Of a stretch of DNA of 64,000 bases, positions 43,745 to 54,370 are shown piece by piece. Source of the DNA: Proteles cristata cristata (lineage: Eukaryota > Chordata > Mammalia > Carnivora > Hyaenidae); NCBI GenBank assembly GCA_017311185.1, contig JAESUZ010000962.1:1-64000 (forward strand). Direction: 5' to 3'. The notes below the pieces were generated by a model. That model saw only the letters and a program-made list of their open reading frames with translations, searched no databases and had not been told where the DNA came from. A program made the translations under genes and the position numbers. How positions within the stretch are numbered: the first letter of the stretch is position 1; each line of letters begins with the position of its first letter.

Positions 43745-44165
43745 GGCACTGGCCATGCGCCAGATGCTTTACTCCAGGCATTTCACATTTATGAACTCAT
43801 TTCAGCCTTCTAAGAATTCTGTGTGGGGCCATCTGTGTGGCTCGGTCGGTTAAGCATCTGACTCTTGATCTCAGCTCAGGTCATGATCTTGCGTGAGTTT
43901 GAGCCCTTCATTGGGCTCTGTGCAGAGCCTGCTTGAGATTCTGTCTCTCCTTCTCTCTGCCCCTCCCATGCTTGTGCTCTCCCTCTCTCGCTCAAAATAA
44001 ATAAACTAAAAAATTAAAAATAAAATAAGAATTCTGTGCGGTAAAATGCGCATGCATTTTACAAAAGAAGAAACGAAGAATGAGAGAGATTAAATGATAT
44101 GCTCAGTTCACATGACTAGTAAGTAGTGGAGTTAGGATCCAAACCCTCACAGCGTGGCTCTAGCT
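43745..44165 (+). mobile_element. MIR SINE split by a CAN SINE
   Basis: The left half reaches TTCAGCCTTCTAAGAATTCT; the right half resumes with GCGGTAAAATGCGCATGC, then AAAAGAAGAAACGAAGAATG. Confidence 0.75.
43824..44026 (+). mobile_element. CAN SINE inside a MIR
   Basis: GGGGCCATCTGTGTGGCTCG start. Identical target copies AAGAATTCTGTG at 43812-43823 and 44027-44038. Confidence 0.93.
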
Positions 44166-44320
44166 ACCATACTCCTACCACACATCACCCTGGGTTGCCT
44201 TTCTCCAAACTGCTTTCATTTTAAAGGGGATACCAGAATGGGGAGCCCCAAAAGACTTATTAAAATAAGTTTTAAATACACTTATTCTGGAATAGCTTGT
44301 AGAAAATAAACTTCTCCCAA

Positions 44321-44952
44321 CGGGCACCCTCCTACACTGTTGGTGGGAATGTAAACTGGTACAGCCCCTCTGGAAAACAGTGTGGAGGTTCCTTCAGGAA
44401 ACTAACAATAGAACTCCCCTATGACCCAGCAATAGCACTGCTAGGAATTTACCCAAGGGATACAGAAATGCTGATGCATAGGAGCACATGTACCCCAATG
44501 TTCATAGCAGCACTCTCCACAATAGCTAAAACATGGAAAGAGCCGAAGTGTCCATCAACAGATGAATGGATCAAGAAGATGTGGTTTTATCTATACCATG
44601 GAGTACTACATGGCAATGAGAAACCTTGAAATCTGGCCATGTGTAGCAACATGGATGGACCTTGAGGGTGTTATGCTGGGCGAAATAAGTCAGGCAGAGA
44701 AGGACAAATATCATATGTTTGCACATATAGGAGGATTAGGAGAAACTTAACTGAGGAACAAGGGGGAGAAGAAGGGCGGAAATGGTGGGGGAAAGGGAGA
44801 GAGGCAAACCATGAGAGACTCTTGAATGCTGACAAAAACTGAGGACTGGTGGATGTGGGGGGGGAGGAGGGGTGGGCATGGAGGAGGGCACTTGTGGGGA
44901 TGAGCACTGGGTGTTATGTTGAAACTAATTTGACAATAAACTATTTGTAAAA

Positions 44953-44987
<35 letters not shown>

Positions 44988-45046
44988 AATAAAAGAAAGC
45001 AAAACTGTAAAAAAAAAATAAATAAAAAATAAAAAATAAAAAAAAA
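44321..45046 (+). mobile_element. young felid L1, 5'-truncated, perfect 20-bp duplication
   Basis: ORF2 end and full 3' UTR ending TTTGACAATAAACTATTTGT, then an (AAAT)n tail and a second A-rich tail. AGAAAATAAACTTCTCCCAA is present at 44301-44320 and 45047-45066 without mismatch. Confidence 0.96.
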
Positions 45047-45084
45047 AGAAAATAAACTTCTCCCAATAAAATTGGTTTAAGTGC

Positions 45085-45300
45085 TCAGTTTCATGAATTT
45101 CAGAAGAATGCATATACAATGTAACCACCACCATGATCAAGAAAAAATTCCATCACCCCAGAAAGTTTGTTCTCTCATGCTCTTTCCCAGGCAAACCCCA
45201 TAAACACCTCCAGCTTCAGGCCACCACTGATCAGCTTCCTATCACAATACTTTAGTGTTGATTTTTCTAGAGCATCATGTGAATGGAATCACATAATATC
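45085..45300 (-). mobile_element. old L1 3' UTR fragment, antisense
   Basis: AATGTAACCACCACCATGAT and ATGTGAATGGAATCACATAA are reverse 3' UTR text. Confidence 0.6.
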
Positions 45301-45407
45301 TTACTCGTTTGTAGCTGGCTTTTTAGGGGTGGGGGTGCTCAGCATGATAATTTTGAGACTCAACCATATGGTTACATGAATCAGTACTTCATAAGAGGTT
45401 GATTTCT

Positions 45408-45631
45408 TTTTATTTTTTATTTTTTTAATGTTTATTTTTGAGGGAGAGAGAGACAGAACACAAGCCTGGGGGTTGGGGATGGAGACACAGAATCCGAAGC
45501 AGGCTGCAGGCTCTGAGTTGTCAGCACAGAGCCCCACGCGGGGCCTGAACTCATGAACCATAAGATCACAACCTAAGCCACGACGTAAGCCAAAGTCAGA
45601 GGCTTAACTGACTGACCCACCCAGGTGCCCC
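45408..45631 (-). mobile_element. CAN SINE, antisense
   Basis: Ends CCACCCAGGTGCCCC. Target copies CATAAGAGGTTGATTTCT (45390-45407) and CATAAGAGATTAATTTCT (45632-45649). Confidence 0.94.
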
Positions 45632-45649
45632 CATAAGAGATTAATTTCT

Positions 45650-46090
45650 AATGGTAGGACTTCAGACCCAGCAACCCAGGAATGCATGCTTTTATGTAGG
45701 TTCTTTAAACTATACCTATCCTGGTCAGTCTGCAAGGGAGGGGAGGCTCTGGGCCACATTAAGCCGAACCCACCCCAGAGGGGATGCAAATGCCAGCAGT
45801 TCTCCAAGGAGACGAGGAGACGCCAGCTCAAGTTCTGGGAGCCAATGGCAGGGTAGTCATGGAAAATGGATTTTCCTCTCTTCTAGACCTAATTTTCTTG
45901 TTTGAAGAACATAAAGGATTGCCTTGCCCTGCTTTCTTCATTAGAGAAGGCTTTGAAAAGCTTTGATTCCCAGAAAAAAAATTATTTTGCACCCCCTAAC
46001 ATGCTGTTATAATGATTAATGATTAAGAAAAGGGAAAGGAAAGAGATGGGGGAAGAAGCTTAGCCCCCAGGTATGTGACAAAGAATGAGT
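45650..46090. other. intergenic DNA without recognised genes
   Basis: No repeat or gene recognised. Confidence 0.45.
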
Positions 46091-46100
46091 ATACATCCTA

Positions 46101-46305
46101 GGGTGCCTGGGTGGCTCAGTGGGTTTAGCGTCTGACTGAAGCTCAGATCATGACGTCACAGTTGTGAGTTCGAGCCCCACACCCAGCTCTGTGCTGACAG
46201 CTTGGAGCCTGGAATATGCTTCAGATTCAGATTCTCTCTCTCTGCCCCTCCCCTGCTCATGCGCACCAGCTCTCTCTCAAATAAATAAACATTTTAAAAA
46301 AATTA
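46101..46305 (+). mobile_element. CAN SINE, host of a nested SINE
   Basis: GGGTGCCTGGGTGGCTCAG start. The outer target copies ATACATCCTAG are at 46091-46101 and 46541-46551, so its tail continues beyond the inner SINE. Confidence 0.92.
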
Positions 46306-46498
46306 GGGGTGCCTGGGTGGCTCAGTTGGTTAAGCATCCGACTTTGGCCCAGGTCATTATCTCACAGTTAGTGGGCTGGAGCCCCGCATCCGGCTCTGTG
46401 CTGACAGCTAGCTCAGAGTCTGGAGCCTGTTTCGGATTCTGTGTCTCCCTGTCTCTATGACCTTCTCCTCGCTCTCTCTCTCTCAGAAATAAATAGAA
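46306..46498 (+). mobile_element. CAN SINE inserted in a SINE tail
   Basis: GGGGTGCCTGGGTGGCTCAG start. Inner copies CATTTTAAAAAAATTA (46290-46305) and CATTTTAAAAAATTA (46499-46513). Confidence 0.93.
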
Positions 46499-46653
46499 CA
46501 TTTTAAAAAATTAAAAAATAAGATCTTTAAAAGAATAATTATACATCCTAGAAAATAGATTATATGAATGAAATTATATGCTTCAGATATAAAACCACGT
46601 GGTCTCTGGAGAAAAGGCAGAGGCATCCTAAGTGCCGCTGACCTACACACATA

Positions 46654-46656
<3 letters not shown>

Positions 46657-46694
<38 letters not shown>
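46657..46694 (+). repeat. (AC)19 microsatellite
   Basis: 38 bp of AC preceded by imperfect ACACATACAAAC. Confidence 0.97.
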
Positions 46695-46698
<4 letters not shown>

Positions 46699-46915
46699 AG
46701 CTTGTGCTTTCTGAGATCTTTGGTTCTCCTCGGGTTTAGAACACCTCGATCTAGATCTTTCAGAGCTGCTGCTAACCTGCCGGAGGCACTATGTCCAGTC
46801 AACAGCTCTCTGGGTTTCCAACAGTTCATCCATAAGCAAGATGCTAGGACTCTAAATCCCCTTGGTTTATAGCTTGGCCGTGAAGAGCACAAGCGCTCAA
46901 TTCCGTGTGAGATGT

Positions 46916-46935
46916 GGACACTAGGGGGCGCTGCC
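46916..46935 (+). promoter_or_regulatory. CTCF-like motif
   Basis: GGACACTAGGGGGCGCTGCC on the plus strand; the core CACTAGGGGGCGCT is close to the CTCF consensus. Nonrepeat context. Confidence 0.6.
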
Positions 46936-47406
46936 GGCCAGGAGGAAGCGAGAGTTTCCCCCAAGCTCTTCCTACAAAGCGTCCGTCCACACCCGGTAAA
47001 AGTGGTCGTGATAACACTACAGATTTCTAAATCTGAGAAAGCCAGCCAGCTGGGTCTGATAGATATCTGGTTAACATAGGACACTGAAATATGTGATTTA
47101 TTTGACTAACTTGACTTTAACAGCAGTCCCCTCCCTGAGCACCAGATCAGACCACTACCTGGGAGGTGACATGCGTTTTTAAATCATCTTCCCAAAGGAA
47201 TCAGTGTTTGCTTGGTTTGTTGATTCTGCTTTTATTTGAACAAGGGGGAAAGCTGGAGTCTCTTCTTTGACTGTATAGATTTAAACTACTAGTTTTCTCG
47301 TTCTTATTACTGTGAGTAATCCATAATACAAACTACAATTATTTCCATCTTAATTATGTAGGCTTTCGAATGTTTTCAGTTCAATCCGATTCACGTTAAG
47401 AAACAT
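46936..47406. other. intergenic DNA without recognised genes
   Basis: No repeat or gene recognised. Confidence 0.45.
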
Positions 47407-47414
47407 CGATGCCC

Positions 47415-47624
47415 GGGGCACCCACGTGGCTCAGTCAGTTAAGCCATCGGACTTTGGCTCAGGGTGTAATCTCGAGTGTTGGTGGGTTGGAGCCCCTGCT
47501 TGGGCTCTGTGCTGACAGCTTGGAGCCTGGAGCCTACTTCAGATTCTGTATCTTCCTCTCTCTCTGCCCCTCCCCCACTTGCACTGTCTCTCTCTCTCTC
47601 TCTCTCTCAAAAATAAAAAAATTT

Positions 47625-47626
<2 letters not shown>
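47415..47626 (+). mobile_element. CAN SINE whose tail became a CA repeat
   Basis: GGCACCCACGTGGCTCAG start and CT-rich part; the tail AAAAATAAAAAAATTTTA runs directly into (AC)n. Target copies CGATGCCC (47407-47414) and TGATGCCC (47665-47672) enclose both. Confidence 0.9.

Positions 47627-47664
<38 letters not shown>
47627..47664 (+). repeat. (AC)19 microsatellite in a SINE tail
   Basis: 38 bp of AC lying between the SINE A-tail and the downstream target copy. Confidence 0.97.
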
Positions 47665-47666
<2 letters not shown>

Positions 47667-47672
47667 ATGCCC

Positions 47673-48745
47673 ATGATAAGTGCAAGCATGCTGCTGGCTC
47701 CCCAAGGTGGCTACAGAGGCTAAGGTCACTTTCATTCACAATTCCTGTGCAAAGGCAGATACAAAGAGATGAATCCAATACATAACCAACTGTAACTCAA
47801 GTAGGAAGTGATAACATGGCTCAAAGGTGATACAAGTTAAGTGCTGTGGACCCCAGAGGAAGGTGAGACTTGCCACCCCAAATGTCCACATGGCCCTCCC
47901 TTGCAGAGCCCCTGCTACCTTGTCAGACAGGGCCTTCCCAGGCCCCCCGTGCCTGCCACTGGCTTCTCCCCCATTTCACTGTGTCCGTTTGTCAGTCTGT
48001 GTCTTGTCCGCCTCCCCACACTGGTGCGTAAGCCCCATGCGGGCAAAGCCTCTCCCCAGCCCCTGCTTGTGCTTCCTGGGACACGCCCAGACTTAGGAAG
48101 GTGATTTGGCCACAGAACTCAAGAGCCAAGGAAAAAGAGCAAGAACAGTGCACACCCTTGGACTCAGCCAGCACGTCCTGGGAAGGTGTTCTAAGGATGC
48201 CATCGCTGTGGTCCCTGCAGGGGGCAGGAAGGTGCTGTCTTCCTTGCCTCTCCCAGCTTCCGGAGCTGAGGTCTGCAGCTCTGACTGGAGGGGGGAGGAG
48301 GGGAGGCTCCTCAGCAGCGCTGTGTGCTCCTGCCTGGCATCCAGGCAGCACTGCCAGAGCAGAGGCCAAGCAGCAATTTGGGCGCAACCCCACGTGGCAG
48401 GAACTGTTCTACACACCCATGGGCATAGGCCCTTTTACCCCTCTAGAAGTCAGGATGTGACCCTAGGTCCTCTAACTGCAGACACATCCTCTGAGTCCAT
48501 CACATGGCTCAGCCTCTGGGGCACACGGGGCCTGGGACATGGGGGTGACACATAGGGACTGTATGGATGACATATGGACAGAAAGCATTTTGTTTCATCT
48601 AGAACTGAGGTCTACAGCCTTCCTGGTCTCACAGACCTTTGGTCCGGTTCACAAAAGTGCATCAGCGAAGACTCTGCAAGCTTCAAATACTCATTTTCTC
48701 TTGGGAGTGGGGGCGTGATGAGGCAGTGATGGACTTGCAGGAGGG
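47673..48745. other. intergenic GC-rich DNA without recognised genes
   Basis: Many overlapping frames on both strands but no recognisable protein or splice pattern. Confidence 0.4.
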
Positions 48746-48749
48746 GTTC

Positions 48750-48895
48750 GGTATACTTCAGTTATCACAGCTTGCCACTTGTCAGCTCTGTGAGTCTTGG
48801 GAAATGACAAAGCCTTGCTGAGCCTCCACTTTCTCATGTGTAACAGTTAGCAGGAACCACACAGTAGCTGCTCAATAAATATTACTTTCCCCAGG
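48750..48895 (-). mobile_element. MIR fragment
   Basis: CCACTTGTCAGCTCTGTGAG, GAGCCTCCACTTTCTCATGT and GTAGCTGCTCAATAAATATT read as reversed MIR. Confidence 0.6.
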
Positions 48896-49370
48896 ATAAC
48901 TGTCACGGTATAATCTCAACTAGTAAAAAGTTGGAAACAACTTTATATCCAACAAGAGAGATGCTGGCATTGAACATGGTAGTTTTAGACACTGGAAGAG
49001 TCTAAACTCCTTAAAAAAAAAACCAGTACATTTAAAAATACACAAAAAATACAGTAAAAAAAACAATGCTGGGTACAAGAACAAAATGTAGAATGGATTT
49101 GAAAAATATCGTGAAGGAAATACTGCCAAATGTTAGGCACCTCACTCTGGGTGATAGAACACCAGGATGACGAGTGTCTTTATTATACTTTTTTGTATTT
49201 TTTAAATGTTCCAACAAGGAGTTTGCTTTTTTTTTTCCACAACCAAGCAACACATTGTTTGCAAATTTAACTTCCTTTCATTTTATACCATGCTGGTTAA
49301 TGCTTTAACACAAAGAGCAAGAGCAGAAACAGAGAGATCAGAGAAAAAGGTAAGGGGGGAGGAGAGTGCT
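48896..49370. other. intergenic AT-rich DNA, eroded L1-like 3' UTR possible
   Basis: ACTAGTAAAAAGTTGGAAAC, AACTTTATATCCAACAAGAG and A-rich text suggest a decayed L1 end. Confidence 0.35.
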
Positions 49371-49377
49371 CACTTTC

Positions 49378-49440
49378 AGCGGCGTTTATTGAGAATCCAC
49401 TAGGTTTCAGGCACTGTGTTAACTGTGCCAACTGAGTGAA
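49378..49440 (+). mobile_element. MIR fragment
   Basis: GTTTATTGAGAATCCACTAG and TTTCAGGCACTGTGTTAACT match the MIR start. Confidence 0.5.
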
Positions 49441-49654
49441 ATCTCAAAGAGCTGGTCATTGCCAGGCAGACAAGGCAAGGGGATGGCATGTGCGAAGGCT
49501 CTGGGGTGTGAAGCAGCAGGCATGTTGAACAGCAAGCAGGGTCTGTGGAGGAGAGGAAAGAATGTGGCTGAGGGATGGGCAAGCTGGAAATGCCCCTGGG
49601 GTTCCTATTAGCTGTATGAAGGGGTTCAGACTGCATTCAGAGGGCCCTGAAGCT

Positions 49655-50045
49655 CCTTGGGGTGTTTGTTTTATTTTCAGTTAAAAAAATGTTATTGAGA
49701 TAATTATAAATTCACATGCACTTGTAAGGAAGAATACAGAGAGATGCCTGGTACACTTTGTCCAGTTTCCCTCAACATTTTGCAAAACCATAGTGCAATA
49801 TCACAACCAGGGTATCGGCATTGATACAATCTGCTGATCTTGTTCAGATTTTCCCAGCTTTACCTGGACATGCACGCACCTGCACTTATCGAGTTCCATA
49901 CAATTTCATCACCTGCATAGGTTCTCATATCCACCACCACAGTCAAGATACAAAACAATTCCAGCACCGCAGGGGCTCCTGCTGCCCTTTGATAACCACA
50001 CCCAACTCCCTCCAGCCCCCTCCTCTCCAGCTCATCAAACAAGGG
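49655..50045 (-). mobile_element. old L1 fragment, antisense
   Basis: TTATTGAGATAATTATAAAT, CAGATTTTCCCAGCTTTACC and CATATCCACCACCACAGTCA are reverse old L1 3' UTR text. Confidence 0.6.
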
Positions 50046-50950
50046 GACTGATTCAGAGGGGAGGGGAAGGAGGAGGGCCTACAGAGACCCCATTTCTGTC
50101 TGGCAGAGCTCACAGGGACTGGGGTGAGCTGTGACTTAGGGACCGAGTTTGGGGCTAGCATGCTAAGTTAGCCGTGGCCATGGGAAATGTCTAGAGGGCC
50201 ATGGAGGGGATGTTCTGGAGACCAGTGGATTTACAAATCCACAGTGAAGAGAGAGGTCTGGGCTGGAGGTGAGTGTGGGAGTCATCACCTGTCATGGCTG
50301 GTGCTGTGGGTTTGCTGGGAGGGAGCAGGGCAAGAGGAGGGTGGCCACCCTTCATGTTAACAGACAGCTGCAGACAGTCCCGCACAGAGGCCCACGGACT
50401 TTGCCTTGTTTTACAGCTGCTGGCTGCCTCCAGTCTGGCAAAGCCTTTCTCTTGCTTAAGGAGCCCCGGGAAATGGCATGGAGGGCTCCCCCTACTTGTA
50501 GGACGCCCTCACTTTGCCTCCCCGTGTGAGCCTCAGAGCCAGGCTTGGAATGCCCCACTGCAAAATATGCACCCCCTTCGCTGTGTCCTGTTGGGTTCCC
50601 TGAGCGCAGCGCTTGTTAAACCTGGCCCTGCCGTGCAGGGAAGGACCTTAAAGGTCACTGAATCCAAAGCCTTTAATTACAAGGGAGAAACCCAGTGCTC
50701 AGAGAGGGAGGCTTTGCAAAGGCCATAGATGTGACCCGCTGGAAGAAAGGGGGCTGTTTGTTTTCACGCTCGGAATCCACTTTCCCCATAGAGAAGAAAC
50801 CCAGGCGAGATGGATGGGTTTTTAAACTCCTTCACCGATCAGTTTTTATTGAACTTCTACTATGTGCCAGGCAGCTCGGAGTTCTCTGGAAACCGAGGTG
50901 GATTATGCGTGGACCCTAAAGCTGGTGGATAAGGGCATCGAAGGGTTAAC
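50046..50950. other. intergenic DNA upstream of the CpG island
   Basis: A MIR-like piece lies at 50822-50900 (TTTTATTGAACTTCTACTAT). No gene recognised. Confidence 0.45.
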
Positions 50951-50954
50951 ATCC

Positions 50955-52450
50955 GGGAGCTACTGAGGGTGGGGGTGGGCAGAGGAATCTCCCCGAGGAA
51001 AGGGCCCCCTCTGGAACTGCTCAGACTCCGGAAACCTGGGCGCGAAGAGCCTGGGAAGCGCTGCCCGTCTGGCTCACGGCCTCCCCCGCAAGCCAGCCCA
51101 GGCCCGGGGAGGGGCCGCTCTCGAATTACAACAAAAGGGGCCGGAGGCCGGCCCAGCTGCGGTGGCCACCTCCCGGGAAGGGGGTGGGTCCGGGGAGGGG
51201 TTTGCCGTCCGACTAGCGTTAAAAGTACCGGGAAAAGCGTAAAGGAGCGACTCCAGCCCGCGGCTTCCTCAACTTGGATCCCGCTTCCTTCAGCGGCCGG
51301 AGAAGTCGGCTCGCCCCCTCTGCTCGGGAAAGGGGCTCAGCGGCGACGCGCGCGGAAGGGGCCACCGTGGAAAGCTGGTCCCGGCCCAGCCAGTGCCGGC
51401 GCCTGTTGCCAAGTAAGAGCGCTCCCTGCTCCTCCCCTGCGCACAGCTGTAGGCAGGGAAGCGGGAGCGTCCTGGTGGGGTTTCCAGGGTCCGCTCCCTG
51501 CGGAGCTGCCTCTCGGCCATGCTGCGGGCTCCCCGGACCTGGGTGGCGGCCACTTAGAGCGAAGGCTGCTTGCTCGGAGTGATGCCAGGACCTGCCGGCT
51601 AACGGGTGCTTCTTCCCACTCGGGCGGACCGCTCCAGCCCCACCTCTCCCTGAGCCTGGCAAGCTTTGCAGCTGGCGCGCCCCGGGGATCAGGGCGCTGT
51701 GTTCCTGGCTTACTGGGGGCTCCTGCGACCCGGCAGGACGCAGCCCCTCGTGGCTCTGTGCTCGCTAGGTGCGGGGTGGGGCCAGGGTTACCCGGAGTTC
51801 TGGCTTTTGAGGATGTGGGGAGCGCGGGGGGACGGGGGGGTGCCCTGGGGCGTCCCGGAGCTGTGGCTTTGGGGATACGGAGTGCACAGGGCTGGTGCAG
51901 AGTGGGTGCCACCTGGGGTGCGCCTGGGTGCTCCAGCGTCCGCTGCCTCGGAATTGGGTTTTCTCCCCACCCTGCTGGAAACGCTCGGCTGGGCGCAGGA
52001 GTGCCAAGTCCTGTTCGGGAGGGCAGGCGCGGTCCGCACCCAAGGTATTCCCTCCCACGTCGTGCTGGAACCGGGGAACGTCTCCCGTCGTTATCACAGA
52101 GAGGCCCTGGAGTAGGAAAGAACTAGCACAAGCTAGCCCGGGGGTCGTACTTGCAGGATCGCCCCAGGGGTAGAGCAAATCCTAGTCCTGTATGTATGTA
52201 TCCCGCGGTCCTCCGTGCCTGCAGTTTTTACGCAGGCGCTTTGGCCACTGCGCGCTGCACACCCTCCCCCAACTCCAAATCTGGGAGCCTCCTAACTGTA
52301 GCTGCCTGCTGGAGGTGTCGCTGTAAATCAGCGCCGAAATAGAAATGATTGGAAGAAACAAGCGAAGACCACCAAAAAACAGCGCGGGTGGGGTGAGGGA
52401 ACGCGGCAGAACTTGGCGCGGTGGGGGTGGGAAGCACTGAACTACTCAAA
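50955..52450 (+). promoter_or_regulatory. CpG island; candidate promoter of the next gene (LOXL2 by synteny)
   Basis: This is the only strongly GC- and CpG-rich block of the window, about 1.5 kb, with GC boxes and no repeats. Long open frames on both strands here (50969-52126 plus, 51337-51912 minus) are a side effect of high GC and show no recognisable domain. In human, LOXL2 lies next to ENTPD4 on its 3' side in the same orientation, with a CpG-rich promoter and a noncoding first exon. The location fits, but the gene identity is not shown by the sequence. Confidence 0.7.
51250..51412 (+). other. candidate noncoding first exon (LOXL2?)
   Basis: A TATA-like TTAAAAG at 51219-51225 and, about 190 bp later, a good donor TTGCCAA|GTAAGA at 51412/51413 on the plus strand. 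Start position is a guess of 25-30 bp after the TATA-like box. No coding evidence. Confidence 0.3.
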
Positions 52451-52459
52451 ATGTAGGAA

Positions 52460-53380
52460 ACCTCAGGTCCAGGTGAGAAGAACGATGTTCATGAAAGTCG
52501 GAAACATGCCCCCAAATTAATTTCGCGCCCTAAAATCTTTGAACCGCACAGTTCTTAAAATTAGCCCAGTCGTTTCTTTTTGCAGAGAAGTTAAAGCGCT
52601 GAACCTCAAGGCCACGGAGCTAGTCCGTGTGGACACTCGCATCCCTTTCCTATACTCCAGCTCCTCCCTCATGCCACCGCGAGCCTGTCTGCCCAGGAAC
52701 CTCCAAAGCCTTTGTCACCTTTGCTGACATTTTTTAGTTATTCTAAGTTATGTAGTTATTAGGTGTATTCTGTACTTAAGATGGTCAGGGATGAGGCTTA
52801 GGAGGAAGAAGTGTTCATTTCCCTGGTCAGTACCCGGAGGAATGACTGACTCCGTAGACCCTGCCTTAGCTCATTATTCATCTCCCTGTCCCTTTTGTCC
52901 TGTTACCCAGTATCTGCCCTGGAATGACCATTCAAACCCACGGCAAAGTGCATGCCCCCATTTGGCCCTGGGGTTCTTGGAGCCCAAAGGGATTGAGTCT
53001 CAGTGGGGTGTGTGGGTATGCAGGAATCTGTTTGTCTCCCTGTGACTTTGTGTTACAAAATGACATGGTCTAAGGTGAATGTGAAACCTAGGTCTGAAGA
53101 CAAAGTGCACTTGACATTGCAGGTTGGCTGACGTTTGGATGCATAGCAGACAGAAACTTCTGATAGAGGCTTCCATCTATCTCCTTTCCACCTGGGTTCC
53201 TGGCCTGGCTTCTCCTGGCCTTTTGCCATGTCCTTGTTCTCTGATCTCTGGATAACCAGTGTGGAAGGGTCTTGTGAAGGAAACAGATTTTCTGTGCTCA
53301 GGGGATGACCTTCAGTGAAGCTTTGTGCTGTCCTCCCCCCCCCCCAAATTCTGCAATGTTTATTTAAAAATTATTTTGTA
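52460..53380. other. possible first-intron DNA, no recognised element
   Basis: GC falls to background. A MIR-like piece (TTGCAGAGAAGTTAAAGCGC, 52581-52600) may be present. A C-run lies at 53334-53345. Confidence 0.4.
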
Positions 53381-53383
53381 TTT

Positions 53384-53565
53384 GGGGCACCTAGGTGGCT
53401 CATGGGGTTGAGCCTCAGACACCTGATTTCAGCTCAGGTCATGATCCCCAGGTCCCAGGATCAAGCTCCGCGCCTGAGTGTGGACCCTGCTTAAGATTCT
53501 CTCTCTCCCCCTCTCCCCCTCCCCCTTCTGCTCAAGCTCTCTCTTACTAAGATAAAAAATAATAA
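53384..53565 (+). mobile_element. CAN SINE, older short-CT type
   Basis: GGGGCACCTAGGTGGCTCAT start and CCAGGTCCCAGGATCAAGC, a body different from the felid young type. Imperfect AAAATT-rich duplication. Confidence 0.87.
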
Positions 53566-53569
53566 TACA

Positions 53570-54215
53570 TTTAAAAATTGTTTTGTTTTCTGAAAAATTG
53601 CATATATGCATAAAAGAAGGCTCCCATATTTTCTCCCCCAGCTTCAACAGTTATCCATATTTTGCCATACTCCCTCCTTTCTATCCTATTGCTCTTTCTT
53701 TTCTCATTGAAGTATTTTAAAGCAAATTCCAGATTTCAAATTTGATAATAATTCCATCCCTATGTATTTCAGTGTAATCCTGAAAAGTATTAAATAACCA
53801 TTTCACCATTGTTATGCCTAAGAAAGTTAAGAATAATTCTTTACTATCATCTAATACTTAGCTCATATTCAAAAATTTCCCACTTTTGGGGCACCTGGGC
53901 GGCTCAGTTGGTTAAGCATCTGACTTTGGCTCAGGTCATGATCTCACGGTTCGTGAGTTTGAGCCCTATGTCGGGCTCTGTGCAGACAGGTCAGAGCCTG
54001 GAGCCTGCTTTGGATTCTGTGTCTTCCCCTCTCCCTGCCCCTCCTCCGCTCATGCTCTTTCTCTCTCTGTCTTTCAAAAATAAATATTTTTAAAAATTAA
54101 AACAAGACAGAAACAAAAACAAAAATTTCCCACTTTTCCCCGAAATGCCTTTGTAAAGTTGATCCGAATTCTTCCAGTTTTTGTAGTCTACGTTCATCTT
54201 GTACGTTACTCCTTT
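53570..54215 (-). mobile_element. old L1 fragment, antisense, split by a SINE
   Basis: ATTTTCTCCCCCAGCTTCAA, TTTAAAGCAAATTCCAGATT and TCATATTCAAAAATTTCCCA are reverse old L1 3' UTR text, resuming after the SINE. Confidence 0.6.
53888..54120 (+). mobile_element. CAN SINE with 17-bp perfect duplication
   Basis: GGGGCACCTGGGCGGCTCAG start. AAAAATTTCCCACTTTT is identical at 53871-53887 and 54121-54137. Confidence 0.95.
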
Positions 54216-54370
54216 CAAGCCAGTTTTCTATCCACTGTGTCATTTGGTTATTACAACATCCCACTAAAGAGCAAGATGGGTACTAAATTCATTTTACAGC
54301 TGAGGAAACTGGCAAGCAGATAAGCTGTCCAGGTGGCAGGGCTGGTGATTGGCAGAGCCAGGACCTGACC
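54215..54370 (+). mobile_element. MIR fragment
   Basis: AATTCATTTTACAGCTGAGG, then AAACTGGCAAGCAGATAAGC, matches the MIR core. Confidence 0.7.

Noticed and set aside
46560..47084. 174-residue minus-strand frame
   Set aside because: Includes a (VC)n run from the CA microsatellite and no recognisable domain.
51337..51912. 191-residue minus-strand frame in the CpG island
   Set aside because: Same composition effect as the plus-strand frame; no recognisable domain.
50969..52126. 385-residue open frame on the plus strand in the CpG island
   Set aside because: High GC removes stop codons in several frames on both strands at once. The translation is Gly/Arg/Pro/Ser-rich without a domain, and the donor-like site at 51412 lies inside it.
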